From: Pseudomonas solani
GTDB taxonomy: Bacteria > Pseudomonadota > Gammaproteobacteria > Pseudomonadales > Pseudomonadaceae
DNA: 64,000 nt
Assembly (NCBI RefSeq): GCF_026072635.1
Contig: NZ_AP023081.1
Location: forward strand, 5,514,501-5,578,500
Reading direction: 5' to 3'
The notes below the pieces were generated by a model, which did no database searches, had not been told where the DNA came from, and was given only the letters and a program-made list of their open reading frames with translations. Below are positions 46,352 to 56,330 of the stretch, in pieces; position 1 is the first letter of the stretch, and the number at the start of each line of letters is the position of its first letter. Both the position numbers and the translations under genes were made by a program.

Positions 46352-49300
46352 GTGGATCAGGTGGTGGGCGGGGGCTTCGACAACCTCTCCCTGCTGAGCA
46401 CCGGTTTGCTCAGCTTCGACGGCACTGTGAACCTGGACATGGCCAACGCGCTCAACCTCTATGCCGGTACTTACGGCCAGGCCGAGACAGCTGCTGCAGG
46501 TTCCGTGGTCGATCTGCGCGGTGGTTACCTGCGCCTGGCCGGGGCATTGGGGGCGCCTGCTGACAGCGCAAGTACGGACACCGCCATCCGCGTCGGCAGT
46601 TCGCAGCGCCCTGCCACGGGGCAGTTGAATCTATCGGCCAGAGGCCTGCTGGATGTGCGTGATTCCGTCAGGCTCGGCGCCCGGGGCAGCATCGTGATGC
46701 TGCAGAGGGGCGCACAGGTAGTAGACCGCCGTGCCTTCTCCGATATGCACCTGAGCAGCCAGGGGGACATGCGACTGCTGAGCACGGAGGACGCCCGCGC
46801 CATGCGCCTGCAAGTGCCCGGCAACCTGGCCATGAGCGCCGCCCAGATCTATCCGGGTACCGGTGTCAAAGGGCAGGTGAGTGCATCGAGGATCGACATC
46901 GCCCGCAGCGGTAGCGGCCTGCCGTCCGTTCCCTACTCGGCCTTCGGCTCGCTCAGCCTGCAGGCGGACGTCATCAACCAGGGCGGCATCCTGCGTGCGC
47001 CGCTGGGCGATCTGATACTCGGCTACCAGGGCGACGCCACCCGTCCTGCCAGCATCGTCAACCTGCTGCCCGGCAGCCTGACTTCTGTCAGCGGCGCCGG
47101 CCTGGTGATCCCCTACGGCGGCACGGTGGACGGCAAGACCTGGCTCTACGACGGTGTCTCCCTGTCCAACAGCCTGCTCAAGGAAGGGCAGAGCCTGATG
47201 CCGGGCAAGGTCGACCTCGTTGGGCAGGTCATCAATGTCGAGCAAGGTGCGGTCGTGGACGTTTCCGGCAGCGGCGAGCTGGTGGGTGCCGGCTTCGTCT
47301 CCGGTCGCGGTGGCTCCACCGACGCGCGTTTCAGCCCCTTGATGCAATACGGTGCCGATGGCTTCCTGCTGCCGGCCCTGGGCAGCAACCCGGTCTACGC
47401 CATCGTGCCTGGCGTACAGGCCGGCTATGCGCCCCAAGGGGGTGAGGACGGTGCGGTCGACCCCCGGGTAGGCCAGCAGATCACCCTCGGCGCCGGCGTG
47501 CCGGGCCTGCCGGCGGGCACCTATACGCTGCTGCCATCCACCTACGCGCTGTTGCCGGGGGCCTTCCGCGTGGAGGTCAACGGCCTGGCCGGGCAGGGCG
47601 GCGTCATCGCCACCCAGGCCATGCGCAATGGCTCCTGGTCCACCGCCGGCACCCTCGGCCTGGCCAGCGGCGCGCGGGATAGCCTGGCCAGCCAGGTGAT
47701 CCTCACCCCGGCCGATGTGCTGCGCCGCTACTCCCAGTACAACGAGACCCGCTTCAGCCAGTTCCTCCAGGCCGACGCGGCGCGCCTGGGCATTCCCGCC
47801 GCGTTGATGCCCAGGGACGCCAAGGCCTTCAACCTGAGTTTTGCGAACAACACCACCGACCGGCCCAGCTTCAGCTTCGCCGGCGAACTGCTCAAGGCGC
47901 GCGGGGAGGGCGGGCGTGGCAGCACCTCCAGCATCACCCAGACCTCCACGGGCAACCTGGAGATCGTCAGGGCCGGGCAGGGCGCCACCGCCGGTTTCAA
48001 CGGCGTGACCCTGACCGATGAATCCCTCAACGCCATCGGTGCCGGCAGCCTCAACATCGGCGCCTATGCGCGCTCCTTCTACGGCCAGGGCGGCAACTTC
48101 ATCCAGTTCGACGACGGTGCCAGCAGCACGGGCGGTAGCGTGGCCCGCACCGCCAACTTGGTACTGCGCAGCGGCGCGACCCTCAAGGCCCCGGAAGTCT
48201 TCCTGGTCACCGCCGGGCCCACCGGTGGCATCACGGTGGAGCAGGGCGCCAGCATCAACACCCTGGGCCAGGGCGATGCACCCCGCGACTCCCGCGATGG
48301 CTACATCTACAAGCCGGGGCGCAACAGCGTGCTGGCGGTTTCCAACGGTTACCTGAACATGCTGGCCCCGGACGCTGCCAACCCGCAGGAGCCACAGAAA
48401 GCCCCGGGCAGCATCCGCATCGGCGTGTGCGATGGCATCTGTAGCGGTACCACCGGGCTCTACTCCGAGGGCACCATCGCCACGGCCACCGACAACGCCT
48501 TCGAACTGGGCGAGGCGGTGAACTATGGCACCCGCAACCTGACCCTGGCAGTGGGCGGCATCAATGTCGGCAGCGCCGAGGCGCTGGCCGACCTCGCCGC
48601 CCGCAACCTGCTGCCCAGCGGCCTGACCCTCAACCAGCAGGTGCTCGACCGCCTGCTGCGCGGTGATACCAGCACCGGCGCGCCGGCCCTGGAAACCCTG
48701 GTGCTGGGCGCTCGCGACTCGCTCAACTTCTTCGGCAACGCCAGCCTGGATACCTACGGTGCCGACGGCAAGTCGCGGCTCAAGGAACTGGTGCTGACCA
48801 CCCCGGCCCTCTACGGCAAGGGCGAGGCGGGGGACACTGCGCGCATCCACACCTCCAACCTGATCTGGAACGGCGCCCACAACGAGGCCGGCTCCATCAT
48901 CGCCGGTGGTGCCGGCACCGGTGCGGGCAACCTGGTGATCGACGCCGAGCGCATCGAGTTCGGCTATCAGCCGGATACGCAACCCACCGCTGCCACGATC
49001 CGCGACCGTCTGGCCGTGGGCTTTGCCAACGTCAACCTCAACGCCAGCGAGCGCATCACCGCCAACCACAAGGGCGGCCTGTCGGTGTATCAGCGCCAGG
49101 ACGGCTACGTCACCGGCAAGGGCTTCCAGTACAGCGGCGGCAACCTGAACATCAGCACCCCGGTGATGACCGGCGGTGCGGGCTCGGTCAACCACATCAC
49201 TGCCGGCGGCGATATCCGTGTCAGTGCGCCGAACGGCAATGCAGTGCCCAGCATCGGCGGTGATGCCCTGGGTGCCGAGCTGTCCCTCAGCGGCCGCAAT

Positions 49301-52300
49301 CTGCTGCTGGAGGGCGCCGTGGTGCTGCCCAGCGGCAAGCTGAGCCTCAAGGCCGAGGAACAGCTGACCCTCACCGATGCCGCGCGCATCGACCTGGCCG
49401 GGCGCAAGGTCACCTTCAACGACGTGAACAAGTACAGCTGGGGCGGCGACCTGATCCTGGAAAGCCGCAACGGCGATATCCGCCAGGCCGCCGGCTCGGT
49501 GATCGACCTGTCGGCCAAAAACAACCAGGGCGGCAGCCTCAAGGCCACTGCCCTGGCCGCCGATGCAGGGGTCGTCGACCTGCGCGGCAGCATCCTCGGT
49601 GGTAGCAGCGGCTATTACGACGCTGGCGGCACCCTGGTGCCATTCAAGGCCGGCAGCGTCGATATCCGTGCGCAGCGTCTAGGCGCTGGCAGCCTCAGCG
49701 ACGATTTCGCCTCCCTCAACCAGCGGCTCAACCAGGGCCAGGTATTCGGGGCCCGCAGCTTCCAGCTCAAGCAGGGTGACCTGGTGATCGGCGATGGCCT
49801 CAGGGCCGGAGAGATCAACGTCTCGGTGGATGGCGGCACGCTCACCGTCAACGGCACCGTGGATGCCAGCGGTGAGCGGGTGGGCTCCATCCGCCTGGCC
49901 GGCAAGCAGGGCCTGACCATCAGCGGCACGGCGTTGCTGGACGCCCACGGCACCCGCCTGCGGGTGGACAGCTACGGCAAGATCATCGACTCACCCAACC
50001 GCGCCACAGTGGAACTGGGCTCCAGCGACGGCTTGCTGACCCTGGCCGATGGCGCGCGCATCGACCTGCGCCACGGCACCGCCGCTACAAGCGGCCATGA
50101 TGGCAAGGCCCGTGGCACCCTGGAACTGAACGCGCCGCGTCTGGGTGGCGCCACCGCCGGCGATATCGCCATTGACGCCAGCGGCAGCCTGGACATCCAG
50201 GGCGCCAGGCTGATCGCGGTGAACGGCGTGCAGCGCTACGACGACGCACGCGAGGTCACCGATCCCGTCAACGGGCACAAATACCAGCAGATCGACCAGG
50301 ACTACCTGAACCAGAAGCACACCGACAGCCTGGCCTTCATCGGCAACGCCCTGGCCAATGGCGCGCTGGTCAACGGCAAGCTGGCCGGCCTCAACAACGC
50401 CACCTATGCCGATGCCTTCCACCTGCGCCCGGGCGTCGAGATCGTCAGCAAGACCGCTGATGGCGACCTGGTGGTGCAGGGTGATCTGGACCTCTCTGGC
50501 CATCGCTACGAAAGCCTCAATCCCCATACCCAGAAGCTGAATGGCGTCTACGGCTCGGGCGAGGTGGGCAACCTGGTGATCCGCGCCGGTGGCGACCTCT
50601 CCGTGTTCGGCAGCGTCAACGACGGCTTCATGCCGCCGCCGGAAACCCAGGACGACGCCGGCTGGGTGCTGACGCCCGGCAAGCAGATGTTCAATGGCGA
50701 TGTGGTGGTGCCGCGCGCGGGTATCGAGTTGCAGGATGGCACCGCCTTCCCGGCGGGGACCGTGCTCAACTACGACCTGCCCATCAAGGCCATGACCCTG
50801 GCGTCCGGCACGCGCCTGCCGATCGCTGCGACGCTGGATCAGCCCCTGACGCTGGCAGCCGGCACCGTGCTCTCCGGTGATATACGCAACGCCGACAACA
50901 GCCTGGCCTATGCGGCAGGTACGCGACTCTCCGCCGATATCACCCTGGCCAAGGACATGATCCTCGGCGCCGGCACGCTTTTGGTGGGCGACACGGCGGT
51001 CACGGGCATGAACTGGCCCAAGGGCGTGGCGTTGCCGAACAATCCGCTGCGCGCTGTCAACAGCAGCCATCCGGATGTGGTGATCCAGGCCGGCAGCCTG
51101 ACCCTGGCCCTGGGGGCGCTCATCCCAGCCGGAACCGACGTCAAGCTCGCCGCCGGTGTGGAGAAGATCAACCTGCGTGGCGGGGATGGCAAAGGGCGCA
51201 ACTGGGCCGCCGCGCAGATGCTGGCCGAAGGCACTCAGTCCTGGTCGTTGCGCGCCGTGGCAGGCGCCGATCTGCAGGCGGCAGACACCCGCCTGGTGGA
51301 CCCCTACGCCGAGCGGGGTGAGCTTCGCGTGGCTGATACGCACTACGGCTACCTGGTGACCGCCAAGCCCGGGCAGCCCACAGGTGGGCGAGTGCTCACG
51401 GCAGAAGGCTCGATGGTGTTCTATGGCGACGAGTCCCATGCCGGCAAGCCCGTTGCGGACGTGGCAGCGGAGTTCGCCATCTCCGAGGATGAGGTCTGCG
51501 CTTGGGACAGCCTGTGCAAGGCAACGACCGCTCCGCGCACGCTGACGGCCGAAGGCTCCATGACCTTCTACGGGGACGAATCCCACGCCGGTAAATCCGT
51601 GGCGGACGTGGCAGCCGAATTCGCCATCACCGAGGACGAGGTCTGTGCCTGGGCCAGCCTGTGCAATGCAGCGGCGTCACCGCGCCTGCTGACTGCCGAG
51701 GGCTCCACGGTGTTCTATGGGGACGCTTCCCAGGCAGGGAGGCCCGTGGCGGAAGTCGCGTTGGAGTTCGCCATCTCCGAGGACGAGGTCTGCGCCTGGG
51801 CCAGTTTGTGTAGCGGTGGAAATACGCAGGCGCCAACGGAATATGAATACGCACTGGGAACCAGTCGCTTCAGCGTGCTCCGGGTCGGTACCGGCGACCT
51901 GGACCTGATCAGTGCTGGCGATTTCAAAATGCAGTCCCTGTACGGCATCTATACGGCCGGCACCTCTTCCCTGGATCTGGCAGCGTCAGCAGTCTTCAAT
52001 CAGCCACGGGCCTTCACTCAGCTTTCTAACGGCACGCTCGATACGACGGTACTGGGCAAGAACGGCGGCAGCTACGAAGCCCTGGTCAATGGCGGCTCCA
52101 GCAGCCTCTATCGCGCCTGGTACCCCGATCATGGCGGCAACCTGCTGCTTTCCGTCGGCGGCGACCTGACCGGCGATATCCTCGGTTCCAAGCTGGTGGG
52201 CAGTGGCGGACTCGACCAGCCTGAAAGCTCAAGCGTCGGCAGCTGGCTGTGGCGCCAGGGCGGTGGAGTCAACGGCGAGGTGCCCACCGCCTGGTGGATC

Positions 52301-55069
52301 AACTTCGGCACCTACATGCCCTTCCAGGACAACGTCGCCTTCACCGGCTTCACCGGGTTCGGAACCCTGGGCGGCGGCAACCTCGATGTACGTGTCGGCG
52401 GCGACGCCGGCATGCTGGCGGCCCGGGGCACCCTGTATAACCTCATCGCCACCCGCAGCCAGGGGCTGGTACTGGCGGTGGGCTCGACCGGGCGTAGGGT
52501 GGACGGTGAACTGGTGCTTACCGGCGGTGGCGACCTCGATCTGAAGGTCGGCGGTGGGCTCAACCCGGCCTTGACGGCGCGCGCGATGCTGGACGACCGG
52601 AGCCGCCCGGTCGCACAACGCCATGACCTGAACGGCAGCCTGGCCAACCTGCGTGGCGCCGTGCGTGCCGGTGCGGGCTCCTTCGGCGGCATCGAGCAGG
52701 TCACTGGGCCGATGCAGATGTTGCAGGACCCCCGCGAAAGCCGTGCCTACGATCCCTTCAAGGCCACCATGGCCAGCGCCACCGGCGGCCTGATACTGGT
52801 GCCGGGAGACGCCACCATCAGCCTGGACGCACGGGGTGATCTGGTGCTTGGCGCGGCGTCCGATGCAGGGCGGACCCAGGCACGCAACTGGCAGCCGGTG
52901 GATCTCGATGGCGGCAAGAGCATTGGCCGCTCCTGGTTCAGCCTGTGGACCGACCACACGGCCATCGACCTGTTCTCCGCAGGCGGCAACCTCACCCCCT
53001 CGACGCAGGTCGGTGAGCTTCCTGCGGGCTCCAACGACAGTGTTCGTAGCGGCCTGGACTTCTCCGCCACCGATGGCCGCTTCGTCTACCCGTCGATCCT
53101 GCGTGCCACAGCACCGGGCGGCAGCTTTTACTACGGCCCATCGGCGTTGTGGACGGACAACAGCCTGAACACCACCCACTATTCGTTGTTGCTGGCACCC
53201 GGCAGCCGAGCGCAGCTGGAATTCCTGGCAGGCGACTCGATCTATGCCGGCGGTTATGCCGTCACGCCCAGCAATGCACCGGTTTCCAGCCTGGCCACTC
53301 CCTTCAACCCGGCGTTCTACTACCTCGATTCCAGAGGCGCCAATCAAGGAGACCTGTCGGGTGCCGGGGTCCTCGGGCGCAGCCTGTTCGCCTTTGGTGG
53401 CACGGGGACCCGCAGCGCCTACCGCGGTGCCGATGAGCCGGCCCGTTTCTACGCCCTGAACGGCGACATCATCGGCCTGCGTACCGGTGAGATCATCACC
53501 TTCGCCAGTGCACCGAGGGCGGGCGAGACCTGGTACGAAGCGTCTCGGCCGGCGCGCATCATGGCCGGCCGCGATATCGTCAACAGCGGCCAACTGACCG
53601 GCACCTTGCTGCCGCAGTTCGCAGGCCTGGCCACCAGCACCGGCAACCTCTTCATCCACGACGACCCGGCCGACATCTCCATCGTCTCGGCCGGCCGCGA
53701 CATCCTCTACAGCACCTTCAACGTCGCCGGCCCCGGCACCCTGGAGATCAGTGCCGGGCGCAACATCCTGATGGAAGACAAGGCCGCGGTGACCAGCCTC
53801 GGCGCCATCGTGCCGGGCGACAACCGGCCGGGGGCGGACATCGTCATGCAGGCCGGCGTCGGCAGCGGCCCGGACTACCTGGCCTTCGCCCAGCGCTACC
53901 TGGACCCGGCCAACCGCGTCGAGGCCGGCGGCAGCCTGGCGGGTGGCAGCGTGGCCAAGACCTACGAGGTGGAACTGGCGGCCTGGCTGGCCGAGCGCTT
54001 CGGCTTCAGCGGCACGAGCGAGGAAGCACGCGCCTACTACGCCGCGCTGCCGGCGGAGCAGCAGCGGGTGTTCGCCCGGGATATCTACTTCGCCGAGCTG
54101 CGTGCCGGTGGCCGCGAGTACAACGATGCGGAGAGCCCGCGCTTCGGCAGCTACCTGCGGGGCCGCAACGCCATCGCCGCGCTGTTCCCCACCCACGACG
54201 TGGCCGGCAACCCGATCCTCTACCAGGGCGACATCACGATGTACGGCGGGGCCGGGGTGCACACCAACTTCGGTGGCGGCATCCAGATGCTCACCCCGGG
54301 CGGGCAGCAGGTGTTCGGCATCGAGGGCGAGGCGCCGCCGTCCACCGCCGGGGTCATCACCCAGGGCGCGGGGGACATCCAGCTGTTCGCCAATGGCAGC
54401 GTGCTGCTGGGCCAGAGCCGCATCATGACCACCTTCGGCGGGGACATCCTGGCCTGGTCCTCGGCCGGCGACATCAACGCCGGGCGTGGCTCCAAGACCA
54501 CCCTGGTGTACACACCGCCGCGCCGGGTCTACGACAACTGGGGCAACGTCACCCTGTCGCCGAGCGTGCCCAGTACCGGCGCCGGCATCGCCACCCTGGC
54601 CCCCATCGCTGAGGTGCCGTCGGGCGACATCGACCTGCTGGCGCCCCTGGGCACCATCGATGCGGGGGAGGCGGGCATCCGCGTCTCCGGCAACGTCAAC
54701 ATCGCCGCGCTGCAGGTGGTCAACGCCGCCAACATCCAGGTGCAGGGCAAGTCCAACGGCGTGCCGGTGGTGGCTGCGGTGAACACCGGCGCGCTGTCCT
54801 CGGCCAGTTCGGCGGCCAGCTCCGCCAGCGACGCCGCCGAAGGCGTGGCCCGCGACCAGCAGGCCGCCTCGCGCCAGCGCCAGCCGTCGATCTTCACGGT
54901 GCAGGTACTGGGCTTCGGCAACGAGCGGGTGGAGCCCACCAACGAGGGCGCCAGCCGCACGCCGACCTACGACCCCGGCAGCAGCGTGCAGGTGCTCGGC
55001 GCCGGCCAACTGGACGACCAGGCACGCAACCAGCTGACCCCGGAGGAACAGCGCAACCTGACGCTTTGA
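46352..55069 (+). CDS. pdtA: Two-partner secretion exoprotein PdtA-like, C-terminal part
   Basis: 2,905 residues from the first ATG after the frameshift; the same frame is open back to 46174, giving a total of about 4,240 residues if the frame is restored. Mostly Gly/Asp/Asn/Ala-rich beta-helix repeats. Special parts: an AGT-L repeat zone (about 50690-51150), three tandem 49-codon repeats with paired cysteines (51392-51832), and a C-terminal DUF3739-like region (GGDILAWSSAGDINAGRGSK; IDLLAPLGTIDAGEAGIRVS; NIAALQVVNAANIQVQGKSN) typical of this FHA subgroup. It ends with a Ser/Ala linker and LTPEEQRNLTL, then a terminator. Confidence 0.87.
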   Translation: MDQVVGGGFDNLSLLSTGLLSFDGTVNLDMANALNLYAGTYGQAETAAAGSVVDLRGGYLRLAGALGAPADSASTDTAIRVGSSQRPATGQLNLSARGLLDVRDSVRLGARGSIVMLQRGAQVVDRRAFSDMHLSSQGDMRLLSTEDARAMRLQVPGNLAMSAAQIYPGTGVKGQVSASRIDIARSGSGLPSVPYSAFGSLSLQADVINQGGILRAPLGDLILGYQGDATRPASIVNLLPGSLTSVSGAGLVIPYGGTVDGKTWLYDGVSLSNSLLKEGQSLMPGKVDLVGQVINVEQGAVVDVSGSGELVGAGFVSGRGGSTDARFSPLMQYGADGFLLPALGSNPVYAIVPGVQAGYAPQGGEDGAVDPRVGQQITLGAGVPGLPAGTYTLLPSTYALLPGAFRVEVNGLAGQGGVIATQAMRNGSWSTAGTLGLASGARDSLASQVILTPADVLRRYSQYNETRFSQFLQADAARLGIPAALMPRDAKAFNLSFANNTTDRPSFSFAGELLKARGEGGRGSTSSITQTSTGNLEIVRAGQGATAGFNGVTLTDESLNAIGAGSLNIGAYARSFYGQGGNFIQFDDGASSTGGSVARTANLVLRSGATLKAPEVFLVTAGPTGGITVEQGASINTLGQGDAPRDSRDGYIYKPGRNSVLAVSNGYLNMLAPDAANPQEPQKAPGSIRIGVCDGICSGTTGLYSEGTIATATDNAFELGEAVNYGTRNLTLAVGGINVGSAEALADLAARNLLPSGLTLNQQVLDRLLRGDTSTGAPALETLVLGARDSLNFFGNASLDTYGADGKSRLKELVLTTPALYGKGEAGDTARIHTSNLIWNGAHNEAGSIIAGGAGTGAGNLVIDAERIEFGYQPDTQPTAATIRDRLAVGFANVNLNASERITANHKGGLSVYQRQDGYVTGKGFQYSGGNLNISTPVMTGGAGSVNHITAGGDIRVSAPNGNAVPSIGGDALGAELSLSGRNLLLEGAVVLPSGKLSLKAEEQLTLTDAARIDLAGRKVTFNDVNKYSWGGDLILESRNGDIRQAAGSVIDLSAKNNQGGSLKATALAADAGVVDLRGSILGGSSGYYDAGGTLVPFKAGSVDIRAQRLGAGSLSDDFASLNQRLNQGQVFGARSFQLKQGDLVIGDGLRAGEINVSVDGGTLTVNGTVDASGERVGSIRLAGKQGLTISGTALLDAHGTRLRVDSYGKIIDSPNRATVELGSSDGLLTLADGARIDLRHGTAATSGHDGKARGTLELNAPRLGGATAGDIAIDASGSLDIQGARLIAVNGVQRYDDAREVTDPVNGHKYQQIDQDYLNQKHTDSLAFIGNALANGALVNGKLAGLNNATYADAFHLRPGVEIVSKTADGDLVVQGDLDLSGHRYESLNPHTQKLNGVYGSGEVGNLVIRAGGDLSVFGSVNDGFMPPPETQDDAGWVLTPGKQMFNGDVVVPRAGIELQDGTAFPAGTVLNYDLPIKAMTLASGTRLPIAATLDQPLTLAAGTVLSGDIRNADNSLAYAAGTRLSADITLAKDMILGAGTLLVGDTAVTGMNWPKGVALPNNPLRAVNSSHPDVVIQAGSLTLALGALIPAGTDVKLAAGVEKINLRGGDGKGRNWAAAQMLAEGTQSWSLRAVAGADLQAADTRLVDPYAERGELRVADTHYGYLVTAKPGQPTGGRVLTAEGSMVFYGDESHAGKPVADVAAEFAISEDEVCAWDSLCKATTAPRTLTAEGSMTFYGDESHAGKSVADVAAEFAITEDEVCAWASLCNAAASPRLLTAEGSTVFYGDASQAGRPVAEVALEFAISEDEVCAWASLCSGGNTQAPTEYEYALGTSRFSVLRVGTGDLDLISAGDFKMQSLYGIYTAGTSSLDLAASAVFNQPRAFTQLSNGTLDTTVLGKNGGSYEALVNGGSSSLYRAWYPDHGGNLLLSVGGDLTGDILGSKLVGSGGLDQPESSSVGSWLWRQGGGVNGEVPTAWWINFGTYMPFQDNVAFTGFTGFGTLGGGNLDVRVGGDAGMLAARGTLYNLIATRSQGLVLAVGSTGRRVDGELVLTGGGDLDLKVGGGLNPALTARAMLDDRSRPVAQRHDLNGSLANLRGAVRAGAGSFGGIEQVTGPMQMLQDPRESRAYDPFKATMASATGGLILVPGDATISLDARGDLVLGAASDAGRTQARNWQPVDLDGGKSIGRSWFSLWTDHTAIDLFSAGGNLTPSTQVGELPAGSNDSVRSGLDFSATDGRFVYPSILRATAPGGSFYYGPSALWTDNSLNTTHYSLLLAPGSRAQLEFLAGDSIYAGGYAVTPSNAPVSSLATPFNPAFYYLDSRGANQGDLSGAGVLGRSLFAFGGTGTRSAYRGADEPARFYALNGDIIGLRTGEIITFASAPRAGETWYEASRPARIMAGRDIVNSGQLTGTLLPQFAGLATSTGNLFIHDDPADISIVSAGRDILYSTFNVAGPGTLEISAGRNILMEDKAAVTSLGAIVPGDNRPGADIVMQAGVGSGPDYLAFAQRYLDPANRVEAGGSLAGGSVAKTYEVELAAWLAERFGFSGTSEEARAYYAALPAEQQRVFARDIYFAELRAGGREYNDAESPRFGSYLRGRNAIAALFPTHDVAGNPILYQGDITMYGGAGVHTNFGGGIQMLTPGGQQVFGIEGEAPPSTAGVITQGAGDIQLFANGSVLLGQSRIMTTFGGDILAWSSAGDINAGRGSKTTLVYTPPRRVYDNWGNVTLSPSVPSTGAGIATLAPIAEVPSGDIDLLAPLGTIDAGEAGIRVSGNVNIAALQVVNAANIQVQGKSNGVPVVAAVNTGALSSASSAASSASDAAEGVARDQQAASRQRQPSIFTVQVLGFGNERVEPTNEGASRTPTYDPGSSVQVLGAGQLDDQARNQLTPEEQRNLTL
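51392..51832 (+). repeat. Three tandem 147-bp (49-codon) repeats inside pdtA
   Basis: Each unit starts LTAEGS, with the first Leu codons at 51395, 51542 and 51689, exactly 147 bases apart. Each contains a FYGDxSxAGxxVA segment, then EFAI(S/T)EDEVCAWxSLC. The pattern YGD ... VADVAAEFAISEDEVCAW resembles a LysM fold, with two cysteines per unit placed around the last helix. The units differ at several codons, so the duplication is not recent. Confidence 0.8.
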
Positions 55070-55110
55070 TCCCACCCCTTCACCGCCCTGCGGGGCGGTA
55101 CCCCTTTCCC

Positions 55111-55141
55111 GAGGGCGGCAGGCGACTGCCGCTCTTTTTTT
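55111..55141 (+). terminator. Terminator after pdtA
   Basis: Stem GCGGCAG / CTGCCGC with loop GCGA (55115-55132), followed by TCTTTTTTTG. About 45 bases past the pdtA stop. Confidence 0.9.
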
Positions 55142-55427
55142 GTTGGGGGAGTGGGGGCAACCGCAGTTGGGCCTCGAAACACGCCAAGATCGGTGGGCTG
55201 AAGCGGAGCGCCGTACGCTCGAGGTTGGCGAGGATTTAAGTGCGGCTCAGGGGACCGCTGCGCGGTCCTTGGCGAATGAATTGGCTCCTACAAGGGTGCC
55301 TTGGCTAGTCTCTGCTGCCCTACATGGGCGGGCGGGGAAGGGCTTGAGCGAAGTTCCCGGCGCCATAGTGAGGAGAGGGGGTTACGGCTATCGCCAGTAG
55401 CGAGCTGCGTGAACGGGGGAGTCTATG
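55142..55427. other. Gap between pdtA and the permease gene
   Basis: No gene is evident. It holds a REP-like GGCGAATGAATTGGCTCCTA (55270-55289) and a short GGACCGCTGCGCGGTCC hairpin (55249-55265). This is the left edge of the second accessory insertion. Confidence 0.5.
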
Positions 55428-56204
55428 TCACGGGGCCTCAATAAAAATTGAGAACCCCATGCGCCCTATCAGGAACACCAATAAAACCAGGAAGAAAATC
55501 CGAATGAATCCACTTCCATAACGAAGTGCTAAGAACACGCCGGTGAGGGCGCCGGCGATATTGCACAGGCTCACCATGCCACCGATAAGCCAGAGCACAT
55601 TACCTGAGGGTACGAAGAAGAAGAGCGCAGCACTGAAGGTGCCCAAATTAACGAGCTTGGCCGAAGCCGACGCATTAAGAAAATCGAAGCCGAAGTACTT
55701 TACAAAAACAAACAGCAAAAGACTCCCGCTGCCAGGGCCAAATACGCCGTCATAAAACCCCAGTATCGCGCCAAAGAAAACGCCCAGCACAATCTCTTTT
55801 GGCCCATGTTCGACAGATCGATGAACTCGGCCTAAGTCCTTCTTGGCAAAGGTATAGACAGCCATCACTATCAACACCACAAAGACGACGTACTCCATTG
55901 CCTCTTTAGGTATCAATGAAACAGAGAAAGCACCTAGAAAAGAGAAAATAAAGGCAGCAATCATGGTTGGAAGAATTAATTTCCAAGCAATATGTATGCG
56001 TCTCAGGTAGCGGGATATGGAAAAGCAATTCCCTAGCAGCACGGCCAGCTTATTGGTTCCGAAGACCGTCGCCAGGCTTTGCTGAGGGAGCGCATGAAGC
56101 AGGGCAGGCACCTGAACAAGCCCCCCACCTCCAACTGCTGCATCGATTAAACCGCCGCAGAATGCAAAAAAACCCAATGCGACGAGGGTGTATTCAACGG
56201 TCAT
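55428..56204 (-). CDS. TSUP family (TauE/SafE) membrane permease
   Basis: A 258-aa polytopic protein of the sulfite/organosulfonate exporter family. Two repeats each carry the TauE-type motif: FFAFCGGLIDAAVGGGGLVQ at the N-terminus and GVFFGAILGFYDGVFGPGSG in the second half, with about eight hydrophobic helices. The substrate is not evident; relatives move sulfite, sulfoacetate, taurine-derived or other small anions. It lies 126 bases downstream of the diiron-enzyme-like gene in the same orientation, so it may export that enzyme's product. GC is lower than in the flanking pdt genes. Confidence 0.88.
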   Translation of the reverse strand: MTVEYTLVALGFFAFCGGLIDAAVGGGGLVQVPALLHALPQQSLATVFGTNKLAVLLGNCFSISRYLRRIHIAWKLILPTMIAAFIFSFLGAFSVSLIPKEAMEYVVFVVLIVMAVYTFAKKDLGRVHRSVEHGPKEIVLGVFFGAILGFYDGVFGPGSGSLLLFVFVKYFGFDFLNASASAKLVNLGTFSAALFFFVPSGNVLWLIGGMVSLCNIAGALTGVFLALRYGSGFIRIFFLVLLVFLIGRMGFSIFIEAP

Positions 56205-56330
56205 GAAAACATCTCTTCACCTTCCACTGTTCACATCATCTCCCGAAGCCGTATCCATGCAGAGATCAGATGAGCGAAACCGCTGATGCGCAGCCGCATC
56301 GCATCAGCGGCAAGCAGTTTTAAAACACGA

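Noticed and set aside
52229..55075. Minus-strand 948-codon frame opposite the end of pdtA
   Set aside because: Antisense to the DUF3739-like C-terminus; no motifs and His/Gln/Gly-rich shadow composition.
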